A stretch of 64,000 bases of DNA, from assembly GCA_030065235.1 (NCBI GenBank), contig JASJDC010000002.1, positions 1,067,863-1,131,862 of the forward strand. Reading direction: 5' to 3'. Each line of letters begins with the position of its first letter. The first letter of the stretch is position 1. Source of the stretch: Alphaproteobacteria bacterium. Lineage in GTDB: Bacteria > Pseudomonadota > Alphaproteobacteria > UBA8366 > Aestuariispiraceae. The notes beneath the pieces are model-generated. The model did not search any database and was not told the DNA's origin. It saw only the letters and a program-made list of their open reading frames with translations. The translations under genes were made by a program, and so were the position numbers. This document shows, piece by piece, positions 1 to 8,145 of the stretch.

Positions 1-305
1 GGGCGGAATTTGATCTCTTTGACGTCGATCGTCTTCTGCTTTTTCCGCGCCTCGTTTTTGCGCTTCTGGGCTTCGTATTTGTATTTGCCGTAGTCCAGAA
101 TCTTGGCGACAGGCGGGTCCGCGTTGGGCGAAATCTCGACCAAATCGAGCCCCACATTCAGAGCGCGTTCGATCGCCTCTTCCGTCGCGATGACCCCGAC
201 ATTCTCTCCATCCGCATCGATCAGCCGCACATCGCGCGCGGTGATTTCTTGATTGACGCGCGGTCCCTCCTTGACGGGGGCCGGCGCATAATGTGGCCGT
301 CGTAT
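1..305 (-). CDS. infC: Translation initiation factor IF-3, N-terminal part, AUA start
   Basis: IF-3 binds the 30S subunit and checks start-codon and initiator-tRNA pairing. The readable part carries the family N-terminal domain ([17 protein letters not shown], then [11 protein letters not shown] and [14 protein letters not shown]). The 3' end lies outside the window. There is no in-frame ATG upstream back to the end of thrS. A strong AGGAGG (311-316) lies 5 nt before an in-frame ATA (303-305), giving I/M-R-R-P as seen in other IF-3 proteins. The nearby ATG at 308-310 is out of frame. Rare non-AUG starts are a known device for infC autoregulation, so AUA is the inferred start. It sits downstream of thrS on the same strand, the classic thrS-infC order. 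Confidence 0.93.
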   Translation of the reverse strand, partial: MRRPHYAPAPVKEGPRVNQEITARDVRLIDADGENVGVIATEEAIERALNVGLDLVEISPNADPPVAKILDYGKYKYEAQKRKNEARKKQKTIDVKEIKFR

Positions 306-310
306 AGCAT

Positions 311-316
311 CCTCCT
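311..316 (-). promoter_or_regulatory. Shine-Dalgarno site that decides the AUA start of infC
   Basis: AGGAGG on the minus strand lies 5 nt from ATA (303-305). It is a strong ribosome site paired with a poor start codon, the pattern expected if IF-3 represses its own translation. Confidence 0.7.
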
Positions 317-380
317 GAAGGCGTCCCGCCTTCGCTCTGTTGATCCAATCGTGGTTACAAAGTTTCGCCGCCCACCCACG

Positions 381-422
381 GGACGCGCCGGTTTAGGACG
401 CGCCGGTTTAGGACGCGCCGGT
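381..422. repeat. 15-bp tandem repeat (2.8 copies) over the thrS stop codon
   Basis: The minus-strand unit ACCGGCGCGTCCTAA occurs at 411-422 (with its TAA at 408-410), again at 396-410/393-395, and once more without the TAA. The unit encodes T-G-A-S-stop, the last residues of ThrRS. Because it is 15 bp, the frame is kept and a second in-frame stop follows five codons after the first. Confidence 0.85.
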
Positions 423-2378
423 CGGCAAGGCCGCCTCCGCGCTTAGGATATCAAGCGCTTCGTCAAGCGCAAGGACCTCTTGCTGTTTGCCGCCCAGGCG
501 CCGCACCGCCACCGACCCGTTCTCCGCCTCGCGTTTGCCGACCACCAACAGGGCGGGGACCTTCCGATGGCTGTGTTCCCGCACTTTGTAATTGATCTTC
601 TCGTTGCGCAGATCGGTTTCGACCCGCAGCCCGGCCTTGCGGCAGGCCTCGGCGACCTGAAGCGCGTAATCGTCGGCGTCGGATGTGATCGTCGCGACCA
701 CTGCCTGGACCGGGGAGAGCCAGAGCGGGAAGCGCCCGGAATATTGCTCGATCAGGATGCCGATGAATCGCTCGAACGAACCCAGGATCGCGCGATGCAG
801 CATCACCGGGCGATGGCGCGCGCCATCCTCGGCGATATAGGTCGCGTCCAACCGCTCCGGCAGGACGAAATCGACCTGAAGCGTGCCGCATTGCCAATCG
901 CGCCCGATCGCGTCGCGCAGCACGAATTCCAGCTTCGGGCCGTAGAAAGCGCCCTCGCCGGGATTCAGCAGCGTCTCGACGCCGGCCGCCGCCGTCGCGT
1001 CGCGCAGAGCGCTCTCGGCCTTGTCCCAGACCGAATCCTCGCCGGCGCGGACCTCCGGCCGGTCCGAGAATTTCACCACGAACTCCTCGAAGCCGAGATC
1101 GCGATAGATCGAGGCCAAAAGATCGATGAACCGCTTGGTCTCGGATTCGATCTGATCCTCGGTGCAGAAAATATGCGCGTCGTCCTGGGTGAAGGCGCGC
1201 ACCCGCATGATGCCGTGCAGGGCGCCCGACGGTTCATAGCGGTGGCAGGATCCGAACTCCGCCAGACGCAGGGGCAGGTCGCGATAGCTTTTGATGCCGT
1301 CGCGGAAAATCTGCACATGGCCCGGGCAGTTCATCGGCTTCAAGGCCAGCATGCGCTTGTCGAAAGCGTGATGACCGGCGTCCGGATCGTGGTCCGGGTC
1401 TTTCTCATCAACCTCGGCGATGAACATATGGTCGCGGAACTTGTCCCAGTGACCGGATTGCTCCCACAATTTGCGGTCGACCAGCTGCGGCGTCTTGACC
1501 TCGGCATAGCCGCCATCCTCCAGCCGCTCCCGCATATAGCGTTCGAGCGTCCGGTAAAGCGTCCAGCCCTTCGGATGCCAGAAGACCGAGCCCATCGCCT
1601 CTTCCTGCATATGGAACAGGTTCAGTTCGCGGCCCAAGCGCCGGTGATCGCGCTTCTCCGCTTCTTCGATGCGCGTCAGGTGCGCCTTCAGCTCTTTTTC
1701 GGTGCGCCAAGCGGCGCCGTACATCCGCTGAAGCTGCGGATTGTTCGGGTCGCCGCGCCAATAGGCGCCGGCCAGCCGCATCAGCTTGAAGGCCTTGGGC
1801 AGGCGGCCGGTGCTGAGCAGGTGCGGGCCGCGGCACAGGTCCAGCCAATTTTCGCCCTGGCGATAGATCGTGATCGGTTCGTCGGCGGGCAGTTCCTGAA
1901 CCCACTCCGCCTTAAAACGCTCGCCGACCTGATTGAAGTAATCGACCGCGTCCTCCAGCGACCAGACCTCGCGGCTGATCGGATCGTCGCGGTCGATGAT
2001 CGCCGCCATCCGCGCTTCGATCGCCTCGAAATCGTCGCTTGAGAAGGGCTCGTCCCGATGGAAGTCGTAGTAGAAGCCATCTTCCGTCGCCGGGCCGAAG
2101 GTGATCTGCGTACCGGGGAACAGTTCCTGAACCGCCTGCGCCAGGACATGGGCGGTGTCGTGCCGGATCACCTCCAACGCGTCCGGGTGATCCTTGGTCA
2201 CGATCTCCAGCGCGGCGTCGGCCTCGATCGGCCGGTTCAGATCCCACAACGCGCCGTTGACCTTCACCACCAGCGCGGCCTTGGCCAGGCCGGGACCGAT
2301 GGCGGCCGCAACCTCGGCGCCGGTGACCGCGCCGTCGAACTCACGAACGCCGCCGTCGGGAAGCGTGATGGCAACCAT
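408..2378 (-). CDS. thrS: Threonine--tRNA ligase
   Basis: Charges tRNA-Thr with threonine in the cytosol. The protein has 656 residues, the usual length, in the standard order: N-terminal TGS domain (about 1-62), editing domain with HxxxH at 73-77 (HDTAH), class II catalytic core with the zinc-site cysteine in MNCPGH (about residue 350) and motif 2 ([13 protein letters not shown]), then the anticodon-binding domain. The ATG is preceded by GGAAAG. It lies upstream of infC on the same strand with about 100 bp between. The 276-bp leader carries a possible threonine-rich leader peptide, so attenuation is conceivable. Confidence 0.98.
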   Translation of the reverse strand: MVAITLPDGGVREFDGAVTGAEVAAAIGPGLAKAALVVKVNGALWDLNRPIEADAALEIVTKDHPDALEVIRHDTAHVLAQAVQELFPGTQITFGPATEDGFYYDFHRDEPFSSDDFEAIEARMAAIIDRDDPISREVWSLEDAVDYFNQVGERFKAEWVQELPADEPITIYRQGENWLDLCRGPHLLSTGRLPKAFKLMRLAGAYWRGDPNNPQLQRMYGAAWRTEKELKAHLTRIEEAEKRDHRRLGRELNLFHMQEEAMGSVFWHPKGWTLYRTLERYMRERLEDGGYAEVKTPQLVDRKLWEQSGHWDKFRDHMFIAEVDEKDPDHDPDAGHHAFDKRMLALKPMNCPGHVQIFRDGIKSYRDLPLRLAEFGSCHRYEPSGALHGIMRVRAFTQDDAHIFCTEDQIESETKRFIDLLASIYRDLGFEEFVVKFSDRPEVRAGEDSVWDKAESALRDATAAAGVETLLNPGEGAFYGPKLEFVLRDAIGRDWQCGTLQVDFVLPERLDATYIAEDGARHRPVMLHRAILGSFERFIGILIEQYSGRFPLWLSPVQAVVATITSDADDYALQVAEACRKAGLRVETDLRNEKINYKVREHSHRKVPALLVVGKREAENGSVAVRRLGGKQQEVLALDEALDILSAEAALPTGAS

Positions 2379-2531
2379 GTCGAACTTTCCTTAGGTCAGG
2401 TCTGTCTTGCGGACGAACCGGTCTGGCCCATCCGCGGATATGCGAAATGGCGACGGTCGCGCTTAGCCGATGGCGGTTGGGATGAGAAGACGTCAGAGCG
2501 AAGCAGCGCCGCCGAGGCGGACGAGTGAAGG

Positions 2532-2547
2532 ACCCCCATCAGGGGGT
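2532..2547 (-). promoter_or_regulatory. Small hairpin covering the stop of the thrS leader peptide
   Basis: ACCCCC and GGGGGT form a 6-bp stem around a 4-nt loop that holds the TGA of the 14-residue leader ORF. No T-run follows, so it is not a plain terminator. It could be one arm of an attenuation switch; this is inference. Confidence 0.3.
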
Positions 2548-2583
2548 TCGAGTCGTCAAGGCGATCAGGTCCTGGCGCTGCAT
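2539..2583 (-). CDS. Candidate threonine-containing leader peptide of thrS
   Basis: A 14-codon ORF reads MQRQDLIALTTRTP-stop about 160 bp upstream of thrS. Three of its last five codons are Thr, and its stop sits inside a G/C hairpin (2532-2547). Leader peptides rich in the cognate amino acid control biosynthetic and some synthetase genes by attenuation. No good Shine-Dalgarno sequence and no clear terminator with a T-run were found, so this is a hypothesis. Confidence 0.3.
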   Translation of the reverse strand: MQRQDLIALTTRTP

Positions 2584-2629
2584 GGTGAAAGGTCCGTCTG
2601 ACCAACAGTTTCACAAGATTTCGAAGCTG

Positions 2630-2658
2630 TATGTGTGAGAAATACCGGCCCAAGTCAA
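2630..2658 (-). promoter_or_regulatory. Candidate thrS promoter
   Basis: On the minus strand TTGACT (2658-2653), a 17-bp spacer and CACATA (2635-2630). The -35 hexamer overlaps the stop codon of the upstream glycosyltransferase. Only the -35 is a good match. The leader would start near 2623. Confidence 0.35.
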
Positions 2659-3680
2659 GCAGAAGCGCCCGTCTCGGCGGCTCCATCCCCCGGCGCGTCA
2701 GACCGGGCGCGCGACAAGGCGGCCTCCAGCACCGGTTCGACCGGTAGGTCGGCGAGGGAGGGGCGACGTAGAATTTCGACCGACGGTCCCCGTTGTGCGC
2801 AGCGCGCCGGGTCCGAAGCGTCCGAATAGACCACGACGCTGGGGCAGCCCGCCGCCGCTAACAGATGCATCGGGCCGGTATCGTTTCCGATGGCGATTGA
2901 GGCGCGCGCCGCCAGCGCGCCCAGCAACAGGATCGGGGATTTGTCGATCAGCGAGATCGTTTGCGGACAGGCCTTCAGGATCGCATCCGCCTCCGCTTGT
3001 TCCGCCCGCGTGCCGATCACCGCCGGTGTGAAACCGCGCGCCGCCAAAGCTGCGGCCAGCGCCCCATAGCGCTCCGCCGGCCAGCGCTTGTCCACGCGGT
3101 GCGGAGCGGCCCCGGGCGCCAGAAGCGCGACCGGCCCCGGCGGATCGAACCCCTCGATCGGGTCCTCGCCCGATGCGTTCGGAAGGAAACTGAGGTCGGG
3201 CGGCGGCGTCTCTTTGATTCCCAGCCAAGCGAGCTGATCCGCCTGTCGGTCGAGCGTATGCATGGCGTTGCGGTTTGGATTTCGTTGTGGGTGCGAACAG
3301 AGGGGCGCGATCCCCGACCAGGCCGGAATGTGCGGAAGGAACAGAAACCGATAGGCCCCGGACCGGTCCGAGGTCTGGAGATCGACGACCAGATCGTAGC
3401 GCCGCGCCGTCAGCTTCTTCCGGAAACGCAGCAGCGCCGCCGGGTTCCAATAGGCCGGACGGTCGTCCAAAAGGATCTCTTGGAAATAGCCGCTCGCCTC
3501 GCCGAGCCCGCGATAGGGCCGTCGTGTCAGCAGGGTCATGTGCGCGTCCGGATAGGTCTGGCGCACCGCCCGCATCGCCGCCAGAGCCTGAACGAAGTCG
3601 CCGAAGGCGCCGAGTTTGATGATCAGGATCGATTGCGCCGGCGGCGGCGTTTCAGGCTTTAAATGGAGGTCGGCGGGCAC
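2655..3680 (-). CDS. Glycosyltransferase family 9 (heptosyltransferase-like)
   Basis: 341 residues related to ADP-heptose:LPS heptosyltransferases, which add heptose to the LPS inner core at the cytoplasmic face of the inner membrane. Seen: N-terminal Rossmann start ILIIKLGAFGDFVQALAA, the family sugar-nucleotide motif IGNDTGPMHLLAAAGCP near residue 265, and the APGAAPHRVDKRWP segment typical of GT9. The start is a GTG with a weak ribosome site, so the true N terminus is uncertain. It follows the GT4 gene on the same strand by 57 bp, suggesting a small LPS unit. The acceptor cannot be told. Confidence 0.88.
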   Translation of the reverse strand: MPADLHLKPETPPPAQSILIIKLGAFGDFVQALAAMRAVRQTYPDAHMTLLTRRPYRGLGEASGYFQEILLDDRPAYWNPAALLRFRKKLTARRYDLVVDLQTSDRSGAYRFLFLPHIPAWSGIAPLCSHPQRNPNRNAMHTLDRQADQLAWLGIKETPPPDLSFLPNASGEDPIEGFDPPGPVALLAPGAAPHRVDKRWPAERYGALAAALAARGFTPAVIGTRAEQAEADAILKACPQTISLIDKSPILLLGALAARASIAIGNDTGPMHLLAAAGCPSVVVYSDASDPARCAQRGPSVEILRRPSLADLPVEPVLEAALSRARSDAPGDGAAETGASA

Positions 3681-3737
3681 GGGCGAATGACTCGATGAAA
3701 CGGATGGCTCGATGGAACAGATGGATTAGGCGGGCGT

Positions 3738-4946
3738 TTAACCGAGTCGGCGTCGCTCGGCCATCTCGCCATAGAGCGCGATCGTCTTGCGGCACATTTC
3801 CTCTTTTGTGAAGTGGTTGCGCACATTGGCGATGGCTTTGGCGTGCAGTCGGTCGCGCGCCGCTTCATCCAGGCCCAGCGCCAGCGTCAAGACATGGGCG
3901 AGGTCGTCGGCGTCGCCGGGCGTATAGAGCCAGCCGGTCTCGCCATGGCTGATCTGTTCCGGCGCGGCGCCGTGGCGGGGGGCGACGACCGGACGGCCCA
4001 GGGCCTGCCCCTCGATCGCGACCCTGCCGAACCCTTCCGGATCGGTCGACGCGGACACCACCACATCGGCCAGCTTATAGGCGGCGGCCATATCGTTGCA
4101 GTCGCCGACGACATGCACATGGCCTTCCAGGCCCAACTTCCGCGCTGTGCGCTCGATTTCGTCCTGATAGGCGCTGTTGCCTTGATCGTCGCCGACCAGC
4201 AGGCAGCGAAAACCCTTATTCTCCAGCTTCGCAAGCGCGCGCAGCAGCAGGATCTGACCCTTCCAGCGCGTCAGCCGGCCCGGCAACATAATTACCGGCA
4301 GGCCGTCCGGCAGCCGCCATTGCTGCGCCAGCTTGACAACGCGTTCGGCCGACACCGCCGCCGGATCGAAGATCGCCGTATCGACGCCGCGATGGATCAC
4401 CCGGACCCGCGCCCAATCGGTGTGATAATGCCCGATGATGTGGTCGCGGATGAATTCGCTGATGGCGATGACCCGATCGCCTTGGGTCATAACCCGATTG
4501 TAGGCTTTCTTGATGAGGTTGCCGTAATTGTAGGTCGCGTGAAACGTGGTCAGGAATGCGGTTCCAGTCTGCGCCGCCGCCGCCTTTGCGCTCCAGGCTG
4601 GAGCCCGGCTGCGCGCATGTACGATATCGATCTTATGGCGCTGGATCAGGTCGACCAGCAGCCGCGTATTGGCGCGCAGCGTGAACAGGTTCTTGCTGTC
4701 GGTCGGCGCTTGGATATGCGTGACGCCCGCCCGGTTCAGCTCGCGCTGCATCGGCCCGCCCGCGGAGACGACATAGGAGCGGAGGCCGGCCGCCTTTGCG
4801 GCAAGGGCCACATCCACCGCGCCGCGTTCGACCCCGCCGGTGACCAGGGCCGGGAGCACCTGAAGCACGCCGGGCGCGTCAGCGGCAACGCGCGGCGGCG
4901 GCTCTTGCGTCTCGGTCTTGGCGGTTTGTATTTCGGCGGCGTCCAC
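3738..4946 (-). CDS. Glycosyltransferase family 4
   Basis: 402 residues with a GT-B fold. Seen: VLPALVTGGVERGAVD at the N terminus (acceptor side), HRGVDTAIFDP, the donor-site MLPGRLTRWKGQ, and the E-x7-E segment DPEGFGRVAIEGQALGRPVV. Such enzymes transfer sugars from nucleotide donors to LPS core or O-antigen. The start is GTG with a good GGAAGAGGG ribosome site. It is transcribed with the downstream GT9 gene, so an LPS core role is likely. Donor and acceptor are unknown. Confidence 0.9.
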   Translation of the reverse strand: MDAAEIQTAKTETQEPPPRVAADAPGVLQVLPALVTGGVERGAVDVALAAKAAGLRSYVVSAGGPMQRELNRAGVTHIQAPTDSKNLFTLRANTRLLVDLIQRHKIDIVHARSRAPAWSAKAAAAQTGTAFLTTFHATYNYGNLIKKAYNRVMTQGDRVIAISEFIRDHIIGHYHTDWARVRVIHRGVDTAIFDPAAVSAERVVKLAQQWRLPDGLPVIMLPGRLTRWKGQILLLRALAKLENKGFRCLLVGDDQGNSAYQDEIERTARKLGLEGHVHVVGDCNDMAAAYKLADVVVSASTDPEGFGRVAIEGQALGRPVVAPRHGAAPEQISHGETGWLYTPGDADDLAHVLTLALGLDEAARDRLHAKAIANVRNHFTKEEMCRKTIALYGEMAERRRLG

Positions 4947-5090
4947 GGCCCTCTTCCGTATTTCGGCTCTTGGTCAGGGAATACAGTTCCCCAGGCGAGC
5001 CGCGCCTATAGGCCGCAAATTGACAGGCGCGGCAAGACCTTCCAGGAAAGGAGCGGACCGAGACAGACCATTCAGCCCGATAAGGCCGCC

Positions 5091-5858
5091 GTGACAGAGC
5101 CGCCCATTGAATTTTTGCCCAGGGACGGCGCTCGGATCGCCATCCGCCGGGATCGGCCTCGCCTGTCCGGACAAGGTGCGGGCGTCTTGTTCTGCCCGGG
5201 ATTCCACTCCGACATGACAGGGGCCAAGGCGACCGCGCTCGCGAGGCATCTCGCCGAGCGGGGCGTGGCCTACACCCGTTTCGACTATCAGGGGCACGGC
5301 CGATCCAGCGGCGCCTTTATCGACGGGACAATCGGCCTTTGGCGCGACGACGCCTTGGCGGTGCTCGATCAGGCGACAGAGGGGCCGCAGCTGATCGTCG
5401 GCTCGTCGATGGGGGCTTGGATGGCGATGCTGCTGGCCGCCGCCCGGCCGGATCGGGTGCAGGCCTTGTTGCTGTTGGCGCCGGCCCCCGACTTTCCGAC
5501 CGAACTGATGCTCCCATCGATGCCGGACGCGGCGCGTCAGGCGCTTGCGCGCGATGGCGTCTGGCGCCGCCCCTCGGCCTATGACGATGCGGGCTATGAG
5601 ATCACCAGCCGGCTGATTGACGAGTCCCGTGCGCACACGGTGCTCAACCGCGACCCGATCCCTTTCGCCGGGCCGGTGCGGATCATTCACGGCTCCGAGG
5701 ATGACGATGTGCCTGTGAGCCACGCGCTGCGCGTTCCGGCCGCCATCGCGTCACAGGATGTAACGCTGGAAATCGTCAAAGGCGCGGACCATCGTCTGTC
5801 GACGCCCCAGGATATTGCGCTGATGCTGCGCACGGTCGATGACTTGCTGGCGGATTAG
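5091..5858 (+). CDS. Alpha/beta hydrolase, ABHD10-like
   Basis: 255 residues if read from the GTG at 5091; upstream codons in frame lie opposite the GT4 gene. The catalytic triad is visible: GSSMG with nucleophile Ser106, Asp in HGSEDDDVP (204-206) and His234 in GADHR. The motif CPGFHSDMTGAKA and the line FDYQGHGRSSG match the family of mitochondrial ABHD10 (acyl-protein thioesterase and acyl-glucuronide esterase). It likely cleaves thioesters or esters in the cytosol; the substrate is unknown. It is transcribed away from the glycosyltransferases and converges with the next gene. Confidence 0.87.
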   Translation: MTEPPIEFLPRDGARIAIRRDRPRLSGQGAGVLFCPGFHSDMTGAKATALARHLAERGVAYTRFDYQGHGRSSGAFIDGTIGLWRDDALAVLDQATEGPQLIVGSSMGAWMAMLLAAARPDRVQALLLLAPAPDFPTELMLPSMPDAARQALARDGVWRRPSAYDDAGYEITSRLIDESRAHTVLNRDPIPFAGPVRIIHGSEDDDVPVSHALRVPAAIASQDVTLEIVKGADHRLSTPQDIALMLRTVDDLLAD

Positions 5859-5873
5859 GGCCGGCGGTTCGGC

Positions 5874-6746
5874 TTAGAGCATTGCTTTGAGCGCTGTCTT
5901 GTAGTCTGGCCAACGCAGGACCACGCCCAGATCTTCTTTGATCCGCCGATTGTCGCAGCGCTTGTTGTCGCGATAGAAACTTCGCGCCATCGGCGACAGC
6001 TCCGCCTGATCGAAAGGAATCAAGGGCGGCGGGTCGACGCCCAACAGGGTGCAGGCGTAGGCGATGACTTTTTCCGGCGGGGCCGGATTGTCGTCGCAGC
6101 AATTATAGGCGCCGGGTCGGTCCGGCCGCTGCATTGCCTGGTACACTATATTGGTAATGTCATCCTGATGAATGCGGCTGAACACTTGGCCCGGCTTGTC
6201 GATGCGCCGCGCCTGCCCGCGCTTGACGGTCTCCAGCGCGTTCCGGCCCGGGCCGTAAATACCGGCCAAGCGGAATAGGAAAACCGGCGCGCCGATGGCT
6301 TGACCCAGCGCGGACCAAGCGCTTTCCGCCGCGACCCGGGCCGCGCCGCGCGCGCCGGTGGGCTCAAGGGCCGAGTCTTCATCGACCCAGGCGCCGCCGC
6401 GATCGCCATAAACGCCGGTCGTCGACAAATAGCCGATCCACGCGACGGATCCGGCCGCACGTATCGCTGCTCCGAACCGCTCGATCACCGGATCGCCGCC
6501 GCTTTCGTGCTGAGGCGATGGCGGAACCGAGGACAAAACATGCGTCGCGCCCTGCAACGCCTGGGCGACGGCTTTGTCGGCCCCAGGTTCTTCGAGAGCC
6601 GTCACCGCCCAACCTTTCTTGGCCAGAGCGTCGCGTTTTTCGCCGCTACGCACGGTTCCGGCGATCTCCCACCCCTCCGCCGCCAGCCGGTCCGCCAACG
6701 CCTGCGCCGAATAGCCGAGGCCGAAACAGAAAAACCTTTTGTCCAT
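5874..6746 (-). CDS. NAD-dependent epimerase/dehydratase-like protein (YeeZ family)
   Basis: 290 residues of the extended SDR class. Seen: N-terminal nucleotide-binding FCFGLGYSAQALA, a Ser-Thr pair in YLSTTGVYGD where the catalytic Tyr belongs to the VYGD segment, RLAGIYGPGRNAL, and the HQDDI segment common to sugar epimerases. The YxxxK active-site pair of classical SDRs is not plain, as is usual in YeeZ. No substrate is known for the family. It is convergent with the ABHD10-like gene. Confidence 0.85.
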   Translation of the reverse strand: MDKRFFCFGLGYSAQALADRLAAEGWEIAGTVRSGEKRDALAKKGWAVTALEEPGADKAVAQALQGATHVLSSVPPSPQHESGGDPVIERFGAAIRAAGSVAWIGYLSTTGVYGDRGGAWVDEDSALEPTGARGAARVAAESAWSALGQAIGAPVFLFRLAGIYGPGRNALETVKRGQARRIDKPGQVFSRIHQDDITNIVYQAMQRPDRPGAYNCCDDNPAPPEKVIAYACTLLGVDPPPLIPFDQAELSPMARSFYRDNKRCDNRRIKEDLGVVLRWPDYKTALKAML

Positions 6747-6773
6747 CGTCAGCGACCGCCCTAAATCGACGTC

Positions 6774-7601
6774 ATGCGTGCGTCTTTCCGAATCCGAGCC
6801 AAACCCGATGCGGCCTGCAAAGCAAGACTGGTTCTCGCGCCGGCTCTCGCGATTGCGCTGGCCGCTGCCGTCATTGCGGCGTCATCAGGCGCAACGGCGC
6901 AGTCGGCCCGCTTCGCCGATCAGGAAGAGTACGGCATCTGTATGCGCATGGTGGGTTTCGACGCCAATCAGGCCTTTGAACGCGCCATGGCCTGGGAAGA
7001 CGCCGGCGGCGGCAATGCAGCGCGGCACTGCGCGGGGGTCGCTCTAAACGCGCTGGGTCATTTCACGGAGGCGGCTCAACGCCTCGAGGCGTTGGCTGCA
7101 TCAATGCCCGATGATACGCCGCCCGACGTGGTCGCCGAAATCCTGAGTCACGCCGGCCTCTCTTGGCAGCAGGCCGGCGAATCGCAACGCGCCTTCACGG
7201 TGCAGAGCGCCGCCCTGGACCTGGCGCCCGGCGACCCGGCGCTCTTGGTCGACCGAGCCGCCAGCCTTTTCGCTCTAAACAATTATTGGGAAGCGATCGA
7301 CGATCTAAACGCCGCTTCCGCCGCCAACCGGGACGATCCTGAGATCCTAGTATTCCGGGCCAGCGCCTATCGCCATGTCGACGCCTTGGATCTTGCCTTA
7401 GAGGACGCGAACCGCGCTTTGTCGCTCGCGCCGGACCATCCGGAAGGCTTGCTGGAACGCGGCATCCTGCGTCGTTTGACCGGTGATATTGACGGCGCGC
7501 GGGCGGATTGGTTGACCCTGATCACGCTGCATGAAGGTCGTCCGGCGGCTGACGTCGCGCGTCGCAATCTGGAACGGATGGATCTTAAGGCCGGCGGCTG
7601 A
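6774..7601 (+). CDS. Exported TPR protein
   Basis: 275 residues. The N terminus has an arginine/lysine-rich n-region and a long Ala-rich hydrophobic core (about 19-40), then ATAQ|SARF, a likely signal-peptidase cut after residue 43. The rest is tetratricopeptide repeats, for example from SHAGLSWQQAG, LLVDRAASLFALNNYWEAIDDLNAA, ASAYRHVDALDLALEDANRALSLAPDHPE. TPRs mediate protein contacts; a periplasmic scaffold role is inferred. It starts 27 bp from the divergent epimerase gene. No specific function can be given. Confidence 0.85.
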   Translation: MRASFRIRAKPDAACKARLVLAPALAIALAAAVIAASSGATAQSARFADQEEYGICMRMVGFDANQAFERAMAWEDAGGGNAARHCAGVALNALGHFTEAAQRLEALAASMPDDTPPDVVAEILSHAGLSWQQAGESQRAFTVQSAALDLAPGDPALLVDRAASLFALNNYWEAIDDLNAASAANRDDPEILVFRASAYRHVDALDLALEDANRALSLAPDHPEGLLERGILRRLTGDIDGARADWLTLITLHEGRPAADVARRNLERMDLKAGG

Positions 7602-7649
7602 TCGGTGCGGCGCGACGGATAGGCAGTCGAACGCCTACTGAAAAGCGCT

Positions 7650-8069
7650 TTACTCGGCGCCCTCGAAATGCCGGCCGCGCACGGTCTCCATCTGGCGGCG
7701 TTCGCGTTTCGTAGGCCTTCCGGCGCCGGGCTCTCGCCTGGGTTCGGGCGGCGTCGCCGTCTCGCCCATGCGCTTCGCGGCGGCCTCGATCGGCGCCAGG
7801 TCGCGATAGAGCGTCCGCGCCTCGTTGGCAGGGCCGCGCCGCGTCGCGGTCGCGCCTATTTCGATCACACGGACATGCGCTCCTTGCGGGAAAGTCAGGA
7901 TGTCGCCGGGGCGGATGCAGTGGCCGGGCTTTGACACCCTTTCCCGATTCACGCGGCATCGGCCGCTTTCGACGGTCTGTTTGGCGAGCGTCCGGCTCTT
8001 GAAAAAGCGCGCCTGCCAGAGCCATTGATCGAGCCGCTGCTTCGCCGTCGTTGTCGCCGTCGCTGTCAT
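7650..8069 (-). CDS. S4-domain RNA-binding protein, Hsp15-like
   Basis: 139 residues. The N-terminal half is an S4 RNA-binding domain (QRLDQWLWQARFFKSRTLAKQTVESGRCRVN). Its closest well-known relative is Hsp15/HslR, which rescues 50S subunits that carry stalled nascent chains. The C terminus is basic and rich in Arg and Pro (RREPGAGRPTKRERRQME). It lies just downstream of the SUV3-like helicase on the same strand, a common alphaproteobacterial pairing that suggests a shared RNA role. Confidence 0.9.
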   Translation of the reverse strand: MTATATTTAKQRLDQWLWQARFFKSRTLAKQTVESGRCRVNRERVSKPGHCIRPGDILTFPQGAHVRVIEIGATATRRGPANEARTLYRDLAPIEAAAKRMGETATPPEPRREPGAGRPTKRERRQMETVRGRHFEGAE

Positions 8070-8145
8070 GCCGCCTGTCCCCTATTCGCCAACACCGTCG
8101 CCTTCATCCGATATCGCTTTCCTTCGTTCTGGACCGGCCCGTCCG

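Noticed and set aside
480..2042. A 520-codon plus-strand ORF opposite thrS
   Set aside because: It is antisense to a clear ThrRS gene and shows no family motif. Long antisense frames are common in GC-rich DNA.
2531..2560. A tRNA T-arm-like GGTTCGAGTC near 2545
   Set aside because: No acceptor stem, anticodon arm or CCA end can be formed around it.
3813..5090. A long N-terminal extension of the ABHD10-like hydrolase
   Set aside because: The frame crosses antisense through the GT4 gene; hydrolase similarity starts at about 5091.
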